Of a stretch of DNA of 64,000 nucleotides, positions 45,167 to 54,554 are shown in pieces. Location: NCBI RefSeq assembly GCF_003479405.1, contig NZ_QUHB01000003.1:37954-101953 (forward strand), written 5' to 3'. The DNA is from Eubacterium sp. AF16-48 (GTDB lineage: Bacteria > Bacillota > Clostridia > Lachnospirales > Lachnospiraceae). The notes under the pieces were generated by a model. That model did not search any database and was not told the origin of the DNA. It saw nothing but the letters and a program-made list of their open reading frames with translations. The position numbers were made by a program, and so were the translations under genes. Position 1 is the stretch's first letter. The number at the start of each line of letters is the position of its first letter.

Positions 45167-45354
45167 GTGTAATCAAAGTTTTTGATGATACAGATTAAGG
45201 GTTGTTCCGGTTTGATAAGCAAAATATCAGATAACTCTATCCTCAAAAAGTCTGCCTTAAAAAACATAAATTACCGGATTATTATACAAAAATCCTTGAA
45301 AATGTATGATATTAAACAACATTTTTTCCCTTTGTAAATCATCATTTTAAAGTA

Positions 45355-45383
45355 TTGACGATGATGGTTTGTGCGGATATACT
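45355..45383 (+). promoter_or_regulatory. Promoter of the fatty-acid synthesis operon
   Basis: TTGACG (45355-45360), 17 bp, TATACT (45378-45383), 30 bp before fabH. I looked for FapR- or FabT-like palindromes here and found none convincing. Confidence 0.7.
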
Positions 45384-45412
45384 AGCAACTAATTTGTGAC
45401 AAGGAGAAGAAA

Positions 45413-46414
45413 ATGTTTGGAAAAATAATTGGAACCGGGTCTTATGTACCAAAGGAAATAGTAACTAATAAGGATTTGGCACAATATCTTGACACTGATG
45501 ATACATGGATAAGGGAAAGAACAGGTGTGAAATCAAGACATATATCAGGAGATAAAGAAACCACAGCCGATATGGCAGTTAAGGCTGCAGAAAAAGCATT
45601 GGACAACAGCGGACTTTTACCTGATGAAATTGATTTGATTATTGTATCCTCTGTTTCTTCAAATCTTGTTTTGCCTTCAACGGCATGTTTTGTTCAAAAA
45701 GCGATAAATGCAAAAAATGCATTTTGCTTTGACATAAATGTTGCATGTACGGGATTTATAACGGCATATAATATTTCCCAGACATTTATAAATACAGGAT
45801 TAATAAACACCGCTTTGATAATCGGGGCGGAGAGCTTGTCAAAAATTACAGACTGGAGTGACAGGAAAACATGCATATTATTTGGTGATGGAGCAGGAGC
45901 TGTAGTGATAAAAAAGGATGAAAATGCCATGTTTGAAACAGTAATGTTTTCTAATGGAAAAAATGGAGATGCCCTTACAATGGAAAATCCCTTTGCATTA
46001 AGGAAAACTAATTTGGGAAAAAATCATCAAGGGCAATTTGATATATCCTTTCAGGATGTTCACAAAACATACATAAACATGGATGGCGGTGAAATATTTA
46101 AGTTCGCCGTAAAAAAAGTTCCGGAATGTATAGAGGCGCTTCTTGAAAAAATCCATATGGATAAAAGTGAAATTGATAAGTATCTTTTGCATCAGGCAAA
46201 TAGCAGAATAATAGAAGGCATAGCAAAAAGGTCAAAAATTCCGTTGAAAAAAATTCCTTTAAATATTGAGGATTACGGCAATGTTTCCTCAGCCTGTATA
46301 CCAATGCTTCTAGATAAGTTAAATGGTTTAGACGAAATAAAGGCAGGAGACAAAATTATAATGGCAGGATTTGGCGCCGGCTTATCTTATGGGGCAACTT
46401 ATTTAGAATTTTAA
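45413..46414 (+). CDS. fabH: Beta-ketoacyl-ACP synthase III
   Basis: Protein of 333 residues. The thiolase-fold triad is complete: Cys112 in NVACTGF, His260 in LLHQANSR, Asn290 in YGNVSSA. It opens GTGSYVPKEIVTN as in other FabH proteins. It condenses a primer acyl-CoA with malonyl-ACP to start each chain. First gene of a same-strand operon covering all elongation steps. Confidence 0.95.
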   Translation: MFGKIIGTGSYVPKEIVTNKDLAQYLDTDDTWIRERTGVKSRHISGDKETTADMAVKAAEKALDNSGLLPDEIDLIIVSSVSSNLVLPSTACFVQKAINAKNAFCFDINVACTGFITAYNISQTFINTGLINTALIIGAESLSKITDWSDRKTCILFGDGAGAVVIKKDENAMFETVMFSNGKNGDALTMENPFALRKTNLGKNHQGQFDISFQDVHKTYINMDGGEIFKFAVKKVPECIEALLEKIHMDKSEIDKYLLHQANSRIIEGIAKRSKIPLKKIPLNIEDYGNVSSACIPMLLDKLNGLDEIKAGDKIIMAGFGAGLSYGATYLEF

Positions 46415-46472
46415 AAGAGGCAATTACCGGTAAATCCGGATTGTAAATAAATTTTTTGTTAGGAGAAAAGAA

Positions 46473-46697
46473 ATGTTTGAAAAAATCAGAGAAATAATTG
46501 TGGAACAGTTAGGAGTGGATGAGGAAGTAGTAACCCCTAATGCATCATTTGAAAAGGATTTAAATGCAGATTCCCTTGATTTATTTGAAATGGTTATGGC
46601 ACTTGAGGATGAATTTGACATAAAGATCCCTGTAGAAAATCTGGAAAAAATTAAGACAGTAGAAGATATTGTAAATTACATTAATGAAAACAAGTAA
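46473..46697 (+). CDS. acpP: Acyl carrier protein
   Basis: Protein of 74 residues, acidic, four-helix ACP fold. Ser34 in the [15 protein letters not shown] motif is the phosphopantetheine site. It carries the growing acyl chain for the surrounding enzymes. Ribosome site AGGAGA. Confidence 0.95.
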   Translation: MFEKIREIIVEQLGVDEEVVTPNASFEKDLNADSLDLFEMVMALEDEFDIKIPVENLEKIKTVEDIVNYINENK

Positions 46698-46710
46698 GGA
46701 AGAGTGGAAA

Positions 46711-47652
46711 ATGACTACTGAAATTACAAAATTACTTGGAATTAAATATCCTATTATTCAGGGTGGAATGGCATGGGTGGCAGATTTTAATTTGGCTGCC
46801 GCCGTTTCAAATGCCGGAGGGCTTGGAATTATAGGTTCCGGCGGTGCACCGGCTGTTTGGGTCAGAGAGCAAATAAGAGAAGTTAAAAAACGAACAGATA
46901 AGCCCTTTGGTGTAAATATTATGTTAATGAACCCTGAGGCAGATGAAATAGCAAAAGTGATTATTGAGGAAAAGGTGCCTGTAGTTACTACCGGTGCAGG
47001 AAATCCGGCTAAGTACATGGAACAGTGGAAAAGCAGTGGAATTAAGGTAATTCCTGTAGTTGCCAGCGTGGCAATGGCTAAAATGATGGAAAGATGTGGT
47101 GCTGATGCAGTTGTAGCCGAAGGCTGTGAAGCAGGAGGACACATAGGGGAAATAACAACCATGTGTCTTGTACCACAGGTGGCAGATGCTGTCAACATAC
47201 CTGTAATAGCAGCAGGAGGCATAGCAGATGAAAGAGGATTTATGGCAGCCATAATCCTTGGAGCTAAAGGCGTTCAAATGGGAACGGTTTTTGTGGCATC
47301 CATTGAAGCCAATGTTCATGAAAATTATAAGAACAAAATAATTAGGGCAAAAGATATTGATTCAAAGGTAACAGGAAGAACTACGGGACATCCTGTAAGG
47401 GTCTTAAGAAATCAAATGTCAAATGAATATATAAAAAAAGAGGCAGAAGGTGCCGAATTTAATGAACTGGAAATGCTAACCCTTGGGGGCCTTAGAAGGG
47501 CTGTGGTAGAAGGAGATGCAGTAAAGGGAAGCTTAATGGCAGGTCAGATAGCAGGTCTTGTTAAAGAGAAAAAAAGCTGTGAAGATATCATAAAGGACAC
47601 TGTGGAAAAGGGCTGTAAATTGCTAGAAATGTTAGGAGAAAATTATGAGTAA
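46711..47652 (+). CDS. fabK: Enoyl-ACP reductase II (flavoprotein)
   Basis: The ATG at 46711 is used; an in-frame ATG at 46684 lies within the acpP gene. The 313-residue product is a TIM-barrel flavoenzyme (YPIIQGGMAWVADFNLA, VTTGAGNP, EGCEAGGHIGE, PVIAAGGIADERG). It belongs to the FabK/nitronate monooxygenase family, and its place between acpP and fabD supports FabK. No FabI is present. FabK reduces enoyl-ACP with NAD(P)H. Confidence 0.92.
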   Translation: MTTEITKLLGIKYPIIQGGMAWVADFNLAAAVSNAGGLGIIGSGGAPAVWVREQIREVKKRTDKPFGVNIMLMNPEADEIAKVIIEEKVPVVTTGAGNPAKYMEQWKSSGIKVIPVVASVAMAKMMERCGADAVVAEGCEAGGHIGEITTMCLVPQVADAVNIPVIAAGGIADERGFMAAIILGAKGVQMGTVFVASIEANVHENYKNKIIRAKDIDSKVTGRTTGHPVRVLRNQMSNEYIKKEAEGAEFNELEMLTLGGLRRAVVEGDAVKGSLMAGQIAGLVKEKKSCEDIIKDTVEKGCKLLEMLGENYE

Positions 47653-48559
47653 AATGGCGTTTGTTTACCCGGGACAGGGAGTGCAGAACCCCGGCATGGG
47701 AGCTGATTTTTATAAGGAAAGCAAAGAAGCTGAACAAATATACAATGAGGCAGAAAGTATTCTTGATTTTGACATAAAAAAGGTATGCTTTGAGGAAAAT
47801 GATTTAATAAACAATACAGAGTATACTCAGGCAGCATTAGTTACAACCTATCTGGCAATAACAGGAGAAGTTATTAAAAGGGAAATTTTCCCGGATGTTA
47901 CTGCAGGGTTAAGTCTTGGAGAGTATGGGGCTATATGTGTAGCAGGGGGAATGAATGAGAAAGAGGCAATAAGTCTGGTAAGGAAAAGAGGCATATATAT
48001 GAATAATGCCGTGCCGGAGGGCTTTGGAGGCATGACAGCAGTTCTTGGACTTAATAAAGAAGATATTGATAATGTCTTAAGAGAAAAGGATGGCGTATCA
48101 GTGGCTAATTATAACTGCCCGGGACAAATTGTAATAACAGGAAGTGTGGAAGCCATAGAAAGTTCTGTTCCGGATTTAAAAAAATTAGGAGCAAGATGCG
48201 TAAAGTTAAAGGTAAGAGGGCCATTTCACTCTCCATATTTGAAAGAAGCAGGAGAAAAATTAGGCAGGGACTTGGAAAAGGTAACTTTTAACAACCTTAG
48301 CATTCCATATGTTTCCAATGTAACCGGAGAATATGTGGACGATATAAAATACACTAAGGAATTATTAAAACAGCAGGTATATTCCCCGGTTAAGTGGGAA
48401 CAAAGTGTAAGATGTATGATTGAAAATGGTGTGGATACTTTTGTGGAAATTGGTCCCGGAAGGACAATTGGAGGTTTTATTAGAAAGATAGATAAAACAG
48501 TCAGACACATTAATATTTCCACAGTTGAAGATTTAAAAAAATTAGATGATTTAAGATAG
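47645..48559 (+). CDS. fabD: Malonyl-CoA:ACP transacylase
   Basis: Protein of 304 residues. It opens AFVYPGQGVQNPGMG. The active serine is Ser90 in GLSLGEYGA and the catalytic His is His195 in GPFHSPYL. It loads malonate on ACP. It overlaps fabK by eight bases. Confidence 0.94.
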   Translation: MSKMAFVYPGQGVQNPGMGADFYKESKEAEQIYNEAESILDFDIKKVCFEENDLINNTEYTQAALVTTYLAITGEVIKREIFPDVTAGLSLGEYGAICVAGGMNEKEAISLVRKRGIYMNNAVPEGFGGMTAVLGLNKEDIDNVLREKDGVSVANYNCPGQIVITGSVEAIESSVPDLKKLGARCVKLKVRGPFHSPYLKEAGEKLGRDLEKVTFNNLSIPYVSNVTGEYVDDIKYTKELLKQQVYSPVKWEQSVRCMIENGVDTFVEIGPGRTIGGFIRKIDKTVRHINISTVEDLKKLDDLR

Positions 48560-48582
48560 GAATATCAAAAGGAAAAGAAGAA

Positions 48583-49320
48583 ATGGATAATAAAAAAATA
48601 GCTGTTGTAACCGGTGGATCAAGAGGAATAGGAAAAGAAATAGCTGTGAAACTGGCAGAAGAAGCTTATGTAATTGTAAATTACAATGGCTCAGAGGAAA
48701 AGGCCGCACAGGTGGTAAGGGAGATAAAGGACAAAGGTGGAAATGCTGAGGCTGTAAAATGCAATGTGGCATCCTTTAAGGAATGTGAGAAATTTATTGG
48801 AGATATCGTAGAAAGGTTTGGAAAAATAGATATTCTTGTAAATAATGCCGGAATAAATAAAGATGGTCTCATACTTTCCATGAGTGAAGAGGATTTTGAC
48901 AGTGTAATTAATACTAATCTTAAAGGAACTTTCAACTGTATTAAATTTGTGTCTAAATCAATGATTAAAAACAGATATGGAAAAATTATAAATATATCTT
49001 CCATATCAGGAGTGGCAGGAAATCCGGGACAGGCTAATTATGCAGCTTCAAAGGCGGGGATTATAGGACTTACCAAATCAGTTGCAAAGGAACTTGCCAA
49101 AAGAAACATAAATGTTAATGCCATTGCACCGGGATTTATTATGACAGAAATGACAGATGTATTAAGAGATAAGGTAAAGGAAAATATTTTATCCCAAATT
49201 CCCCTTAAAAGATTTGGAACGCCACAGGATGTGGCAGAATTGGCAGCTTTTTTAGCATCAGATAAAAGTAGTTATATAACAGGTCAGGTTATAAATCTTG
49301 ACGGTGGAATGATTATGTAA
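48583..49320 (+). CDS. fabG: 3-oxoacyl-ACP reductase
   Basis: Protein of 245 residues, short-chain dehydrogenase fold. It has the nucleotide motif TGGSRGIG, NNAG at 87-90, and catalytic Ser140, Tyr153 and Lys157 (YAASK). The PGFIMTEMTD segment is typical of FabG. NADPH-dependent first reduction of the elongation cycle. Confidence 0.94.
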   Translation: MDNKKIAVVTGGSRGIGKEIAVKLAEEAYVIVNYNGSEEKAAQVVREIKDKGGNAEAVKCNVASFKECEKFIGDIVERFGKIDILVNNAGINKDGLILSMSEEDFDSVINTNLKGTFNCIKFVSKSMIKNRYGKIINISSISGVAGNPGQANYAASKAGIIGLTKSVAKELAKRNINVNAIAPGFIMTEMTDVLRDKVKENILSQIPLKRFGTPQDVAELAAFLASDKSSYITGQVINLDGGMIM

Positions 49321-49334
49321 TATGGGAGGCAGAA

Positions 49335-50573
49335 ATGAGAAGAGTTGTTGTAACAGGATTAGGGGCAATTACCCCCATAGGAAATACAGTAGAGGAATTT
49401 TGGGAGAATATTAAAGAAGGCATAATTGGAATTGACAATATTACTAAATTTGATACATCCCGATATGAGATTAAATTAGCAGGGGAAGTTAAGAATTTTG
49501 TGGCAAAAGAGCATATGGACTTTAAAAAGGCAAAAAGAATGTCTGCCTTTTCTCAATATGCTGTTTGTGCAGCAAATCAGGCTGTAAATCAGGCACAATT
49601 AAATATGTCGGAAGAAGACCCTTATAGAGTAGGGGTAAGTATCGGTTCCGGAATCGGAGGACTAGGTGATATGGAAGAAGAAGCCCAAAAACTTATGACT
49701 AAGGGAAATGACAGGGTAAAACCTATGCTTGTGCCAATGATGATATCTAACATGGCAGCAGGAAATGTTGCAATTGATTTAGGAGCAAAGGGAAAGTGTA
49801 TTAATGTTGTAACGGCTTGTGCCACAGGAACCCACTCGATTGGGGAGGCATACCGAAGCATTCAATGTGGTGAGACAGATGTAATGATAGCCGGTGGTAC
49901 TGAAAGTTCCATTACACCTCTTGGATTAGCAGGTTTTAATAAACTTACGGCTCTTACCAAAGAAACAGACAAAACAAAGGCATCCATTCCATTTGATAAA
50001 AACAGAAGTGGTTTTGTTATGGGAGAGGGAGCAGGAGTGGTGGTTGTAGAGGAATTACAACATGCAAAAGAAAGAGGAGCCAAAATCCTTTGTGAAATAG
50101 TGGGATATGGTGCAACCTGTGATGCATATCATGTTACATCTCCGGCAGAAGATGGAAGTGGCGCTGCAATGGCAATGATTTTTGCAATGAAAGAGGCAGG
50201 AGTAAAGCCTGAAGAGATTGATTATATAAATGCACATGGAACAAGCACTCATCATAACGATTTATTTGAAACAAGGGCAATTAAATTAGCATTAAAGGAT
50301 GCTGCATATAATGTGAAAATCAATTCTACCAAGTCTATGATAGGTCATTTGCTGGGGGCGGCAGGAGGTGTTGAATTTATTACCTGCGTTAAAAGCATAG
50401 AGGATAATTACATTCATCAGACAGTGGGACTTAAAAATCCTGATGAAGAGTGTGATTTGAATTATATGGCAGGAAAGGGTGAGTACACAGAGGTAAATGT
50501 GGCAATGACTAACTCCCTTGGCTTTGGAGGACACAATGCCAGTTTAATTATTAAAAAATTTATTGAGGATTAG
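49335..50573 (+). CDS. fabF: Beta-ketoacyl-ACP synthase II
   Basis: Protein of 412 residues. The catalytic triad is Cys162 (VTACATGTHS), His301 (NAHGTSTHHND) and His338 (GHLLGAAGG). It ends SLGFGGHNASLI. It performs the condensation step of elongation and is the only KAS I/II gene in the operon. Confidence 0.95.
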   Translation: MRRVVVTGLGAITPIGNTVEEFWENIKEGIIGIDNITKFDTSRYEIKLAGEVKNFVAKEHMDFKKAKRMSAFSQYAVCAANQAVNQAQLNMSEEDPYRVGVSIGSGIGGLGDMEEEAQKLMTKGNDRVKPMLVPMMISNMAAGNVAIDLGAKGKCINVVTACATGTHSIGEAYRSIQCGETDVMIAGGTESSITPLGLAGFNKLTALTKETDKTKASIPFDKNRSGFVMGEGAGVVVVEELQHAKERGAKILCEIVGYGATCDAYHVTSPAEDGSGAAMAMIFAMKEAGVKPEEIDYINAHGTSTHHNDLFETRAIKLALKDAAYNVKINSTKSMIGHLLGAAGGVEFITCVKSIEDNYIHQTVGLKNPDEECDLNYMAGKGEYTEVNVAMTNSLGFGGHNASLIIKKFIED

Positions 50574-50576
50574 AAA

Positions 50577-51020
50577 ATGGGAATAGATGATATTAAAAAT
50601 CTTATAAGAGAAGTGTCGCAGGCAGACATTGATACATTTGAATATGAGGAAAATAATACAAGAGTTTACATATCAAAAAACTCCGGTGGAAATAATGTTT
50701 CAGAAAATATTTCTACTGAAAAGAATATTACAAAAACTGACATAGCAGATATTAACATGGATAATAAAGAAGAAAATATAAATGAAAAAGAGATAATTTC
50801 CCCACTGGTAGGAACTGTATATTTAGCACCGGGGGAAAATGAGGAACCCTTTGTAAGTGTGGGGGACAAGATAGAAAAAGGACAGATAGTGGCTATAGTT
50901 GAGGCAATGAAATTAATGAATGAAATTGAGGCTGATTGTAGCGGAACACTTAAGAAAATCTGTGTAAAAAACGGTGAGGCAGTGGAGTACGCCCAGTCAT
51001 TGTTTATTATAGAGGAGTGA
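50577..51020 (+). CDS. accB: Biotin carboxyl carrier protein of acetyl-CoA carboxylase
   Basis: Protein of 147 residues. A helical N-terminus and a charged Asn/Glu/Lys-rich linker (about 45-75) precede the biotinyl domain. Lys112 in [13 protein letters not shown] is the biotin site. The start is three bases after the fabF stop. Confidence 0.94.
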   Translation: MGIDDIKNLIREVSQADIDTFEYEENNTRVYISKNSGGNNVSENISTEKNITKTDIADINMDNKEENINEKEIISPLVGTVYLAPGENEEPFVSVGDKIEKGQIVAIVEAMKLMNEIEADCSGTLKKICVKNGEAVEYAQSLFIIEE

Positions 51021-51024
51021 AAAT

Positions 51025-51447
51025 ATGTTAGGAATAAAGGAAATTGAAGAAATAATCCCCCATAGGCACCCTTTCTTACTGATAGATTATATTGAGGACT
51101 TTAAGCCGGGAGAATTTGCAGTAGGATATAAGTGTGTGACCTTTAGAGAAGATTTCTTTAAGGGACATTTCCCTAATCAGCCGGTTATGCCGGGAGTTCT
51201 TATAGTTGAAGCATTAGCCCAGGTAGGGGCAGTGGCAATTTTAAGTAAAAAGGAATTTAAGGGGAAAACGGCGTTTTTTGGTGGGATAAATAAATTCCGA
51301 TTTAAGAAAATGGTAAAACCGGGAGATAAGCTTAGATTAGAAACTAAAATAATATCTTCTAAGGGTCCCATAGGAATTGGAAGTGCCGTGGCAACAGTTG
51401 ACGGAGAAATAGTGGCAAAAGGAGAACTAACCTTTATGGTTGGGTAG
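51025..51447 (+). CDS. fabZ: 3-hydroxyacyl-ACP dehydratase
   Basis: Protein of 140 residues, hot-dog fold. It contains HRHPFLLID and [22 protein letters not shown] with catalytic His48 and Glu62. It dehydrates the hydroxyacyl-ACP. No FabA/FabM-type isomerase gene follows, so any unsaturated acid synthesis must use something else, possibly FabZ/FabF variants or a gene outside the window. Confidence 0.94.
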   Translation: MLGIKEIEEIIPHRHPFLLIDYIEDFKPGEFAVGYKCVTFREDFFKGHFPNQPVMPGVLIVEALAQVGAVAILSKKEFKGKTAFFGGINKFRFKKMVKPGDKLRLETKIISSKGPIGIGSAVATVDGEIVAKGELTFMVG

Positions 51448-51466
51448 ATTTTAGAGGTGATTTAAA

Positions 51467-52816
51467 TTGATTAAAAAAATGCTGATTGCTAATAGGGGAG
51501 AAATAGCAGTAAGAATCATAAGAGTCTGTCGTGAAATGGAAATAGAAACGGTGGCTGTTTACTCAGTTGCAGATAAAGAAGCACTACATACACAGTTGGC
51601 AGATGAAGCAGTGTGCATTGGCGGAGCTTCCTCTGAAGACAGTTATCTTAATATGGAAAGTATTATTAGTGCTGCGGTTACTCATGGGGCAGATGCCATA
51701 CATCCGGGATTTGGATTTTTATCTGAAAATCCCCAGTTCGCAAAGTTATGTAAACAATGCAATATAACATATATTGGCCCTGATTACACTGTAATTGAAA
51801 AAATGGGAAATAAGGTTGCTGCAAGGCAAACTATGATTAATGCTAAAATTCCTGTAGTACCGGGGACTAATAATGAGATAAAGGATTTAAATCATGCATT
51901 ACAGGAAGCAGAAAAAACAGGTTATCCTGTAATAGTAAAAGCGGCATCAGGAGGGGGAGGAAAAGGCATAAGAGTTGCTTATAATAAGGATGAATTAAAA
52001 TCGGGATTCTTGGCTGCCTGTAAGGAAAGCATGGCATCCTTTGGGGATGATACCATGTATATGGAAAAGTTTATAGAAAATCCAAGACATATAGAGTTTC
52101 AGATTCTTGCAGATAATTATGGCAATGTCATTCATTTAGGGGAAAGAGACTGTTCCATACAACGTCACCATCAAAAGATACTTGAGGAAGCACCATCTGT
52201 TGTTTTAAGTGAAAATCAAAGAAAAGAAATGGGAAAAATGGCAGTAAGAGCAGCTAAGGCAGCGGGATATAAAAATGCAGGAACAGTAGAATTTTTGTTG
52301 GATAAAACAGGAAAATATTATTTTATGGAAATGAATACAAGGATTCAGGTAGAACATCCAATAACTGAAAGCATTACCGGAATTGATATAGTAAAGGAAC
52401 AAATATTGATTGCCCAGGGAGAGAAACTTAAGTTAAAACAAAATGATATAAAATTAACGGGACATGCCATAGAATGCAGAATAAATGCAGAAATTCCTGA
52501 AAAGAATTTTATGCCAAGTCCCGGCACCATAGTTGCTCTTCATTTTCCGGGAGGAAACGGAATAAGAACAGATTCAGCAGCATTTTCAGGATATACAGTT
52601 CCGCCATACTATGACTCAATGTTGGCAAAACTTATTGTGCATGGAAAAGACAGGAATGAGGCAATAAAGAAAATGAAAAGTGCATTAGGGGAAGTGGTAA
52701 TTGAGGGGGTTCACACTAATATTGACTATGCATATGACATTATTAATAACAAAGATTATATTTCAGGAAATTTTGATATAAATTTTCTTGAACATTTTAA
52801 TTGGAATAAAGGTTGA
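51467..52816 (+). CDS. accC: Biotin carboxylase of acetyl-CoA carboxylase
   Basis: A TTG start at 51467, with AGAGGTGA six bases before it, is favoured over the ATG four codons later. The 449-residue protein has the ATP-grasp fold: ANRGEIAVRIIRVCREM, the glycine loop AASGGGGKGIRVA, RDCSIQRHHQKILEEAPS and MEMNTRIQVEHPITE. It carboxylates biotin on AccB. Confidence 0.95.
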   Translation: MIKKMLIANRGEIAVRIIRVCREMEIETVAVYSVADKEALHTQLADEAVCIGGASSEDSYLNMESIISAAVTHGADAIHPGFGFLSENPQFAKLCKQCNITYIGPDYTVIEKMGNKVAARQTMINAKIPVVPGTNNEIKDLNHALQEAEKTGYPVIVKAASGGGGKGIRVAYNKDELKSGFLAACKESMASFGDDTMYMEKFIENPRHIEFQILADNYGNVIHLGERDCSIQRHHQKILEEAPSVVLSENQRKEMGKMAVRAAKAAGYKNAGTVEFLLDKTGKYYFMEMNTRIQVEHPITESITGIDIVKEQILIAQGEKLKLKQNDIKLTGHAIECRINAEIPEKNFMPSPGTIVALHFPGGNGIRTDSAAFSGYTVPPYYDSMLAKLIVHGKDRNEAIKKMKSALGEVVIEGVHTNIDYAYDIINNKDYISGNFDINFLEHFNWNKG

Positions 52817-52822
52817 TGAAGG

Positions 52823-52840
52823 GGGCAAAGAAATTTGCCC
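52823..52840 (+). other. Intercistronic hairpin between accC and accDA
   Basis: GGGCAAA-GAAA-TTTGCCC: a perfect 7-bp stem with a GNRA tetraloop, without a T run. It may limit message decay or partly attenuate transcription ahead of the carboxyltransferase gene. Confidence 0.6.
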
Positions 52841-52872
52841 TGATATTATATAGGTAGAAATAGGAAACAAAA

Positions 52873-54546
52873 ATGATAATAAAAAATCTTATAAAAAAAT
52901 CGGACATAAAAATAAGAGAAAGTAAGGCGGATGTGCCAAAGGGATTATATGTAAAATGCAAAAGCTGTAAATCACCGGTATTGGCTGATGATGTAAAAAG
53001 AAATAGTTATGTATGCCCTAAGTGTGGTGGATATTTCAGATTAAATGCAAGAAACCGATTGAAAATTATAGCCGATAAAAAGTCTTTTGAAGAATGGTTT
53101 TGCAATAGTGATTTTGTAAATCCTTTAAAAGATGCAGCCTATATGAAAAAATGGACTGACACAAGGGAAAAAACTAAAACTGACGAGGCTGTTATAACAG
53201 GGAAAATTTCGGTAAAGGGGAGTCCGGCAGCCATAGCAATTATGGACGGACGTTTTATGATGGCAAGTATGGGAAGCATAGTAGGGGAAAAAATTACGAA
53301 AACAATAGAAAAAGCCCAAAGGGAAAATCTTCCCCTAATAATAGTTGCCTGTTCAGGTGGTGCCAGAATGCAGGAGGGAATAGTTTCTCTTATGCAAATG
53401 GCAAAGACCTCGGCAGCATTAAAAAAATATAGAAACAGTGGAAATCTGTATATTTCTTTACTGACAGATCCTACAACAGGAGGTGTTACTGCAAGCTTTG
53501 CCATGCTGGGAGATATTATTTTAGCAGAACCTAACGCTCTTATTGGATTTGCAGGCCAAAGAGTAATAGAGCAGACTATCGGTCAGAAACTTCCAAAAGG
53601 TTTTCAAAGCTCAGAGTTTTTATTAGAACATGGATTTATTGACGCAATTGTTGAGAGAGATAAGTTAAAAAATACCCTTTCTTATATTATAAAGATGCAT
53701 TATGAAAGTGACAAAAATGCAAATTATGTAAGCCAAACAAAAACAGATAATGTAGTCAGGGACAAGCTTACTCCATGGGAAAGAGTTGTTAAGGCAAGGG
53801 ATAAGATGAGACCTACAGGTTTAGATTATATAAATGGGTTAATTGATGATTTTATGGAATTTCACGGTGACAGATATTTTGGAGATGACAGGGCAATTGT
53901 AGGTGGAATAGGATATTTTCATGGAAAGCCGGTAACAGTAATTGCCAATACAAAGGGGCATAATACAAAGGATAGCTTAAAGCGTAACTTTGGAATGGCA
54001 AATCCGGAAGGATATAGAAAATCCATACGACTTATGAAACAGGCAGAAAAATTTAAAAGACCAATAATTTGCTTTGTGGACACGGCAGGGGCTTTTTGTG
54101 GTGTGGAAGCGGAAATGCGGGGGCAGGGCGAGGCAATAGCTAATAATCTTTTTGAAATGTCAGACTTAAGAGTGCCTGTTTTGTCCATTGTAATTGGAGA
54201 AGGGGGAAGTGGAGGTGCATTGGCGCTGGCTGTGGCAGATGAGGTGTGGATGCTGAAAAATTCGGTATATTCTATTTTATCTCCTGAGGGATACGCAAGT
54301 ATATTGTTTAGGGGAACGAAGAAGCCGGAAGAAGTTGCAGGACTAATGAAACTTACGTCTTTTGATTTATTACAATTAAATATAATAGAAAAAATAATTG
54401 ACGAACCGGAGCACTATTCTGTTGAAAATATGGAAGAAACCATAAAAAATATAGATGAAGAAATACAGGGATTCCTTAGCAGATATGAGTCATTAAATGC
54501 CTTAGAACTTGTGGAAAAAAGATATGACAGATTTAGAAGAATGTAG
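52873..54546 (+). CDS. accDA: Acetyl-CoA carboxylase carboxyltransferase, beta and alpha subunits fused
   Basis: Single uninterrupted 557-residue protein. Residues about 1-285 are AccD, including the zinc ribbon (CKSC at about 30, CPKC about 19 residues later), GSIVGEKITKTIEKA and the VACSGGARMQEG oxyanion motif. Residues about 295-557 are AccA, starting TPWERVVKARDKMRPTGLDY, with GGIGYFHGKPVTVIANTKG, GEGGSGGALALAVAD and SILSPEGYASILF. In Escherichia coli these are two genes. The fusion fixes 1:1 stoichiometry. It completes the acetyl-CoA carboxylase set with accB and accC. Confidence 0.93.
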   Translation: MIIKNLIKKSDIKIRESKADVPKGLYVKCKSCKSPVLADDVKRNSYVCPKCGGYFRLNARNRLKIIADKKSFEEWFCNSDFVNPLKDAAYMKKWTDTREKTKTDEAVITGKISVKGSPAAIAIMDGRFMMASMGSIVGEKITKTIEKAQRENLPLIIVACSGGARMQEGIVSLMQMAKTSAALKKYRNSGNLYISLLTDPTTGGVTASFAMLGDIILAEPNALIGFAGQRVIEQTIGQKLPKGFQSSEFLLEHGFIDAIVERDKLKNTLSYIIKMHYESDKNANYVSQTKTDNVVRDKLTPWERVVKARDKMRPTGLDYINGLIDDFMEFHGDRYFGDDRAIVGGIGYFHGKPVTVIANTKGHNTKDSLKRNFGMANPEGYRKSIRLMKQAEKFKRPIICFVDTAGAFCGVEAEMRGQGEAIANNLFEMSDLRVPVLSIVIGEGGSGGALALAVADEVWMLKNSVYSILSPEGYASILFRGTKKPEEVAGLMKLTSFDLLQLNIIEKIIDEPEHYSVENMEETIKNIDEEIQGFLSRYESLNALELVEKRYDRFRRM

Positions 54547-54554
54547 GAGTAACA

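Noticed and set aside
45331..45412. FapR- or FabT-type operator at the fatty-acid operon promoter
   Set aside because: Only a short TTTGTG direct repeat is present. No inverted repeat resembling the known operators could be found.
46758..47319. Two overlapping minus-strand frames within fabK
   Set aside because: The composition (His/Tyr/Cys- or Ala/Pro-rich) and lack of ribosome sites mark them as shadows of the flavoprotein gene.
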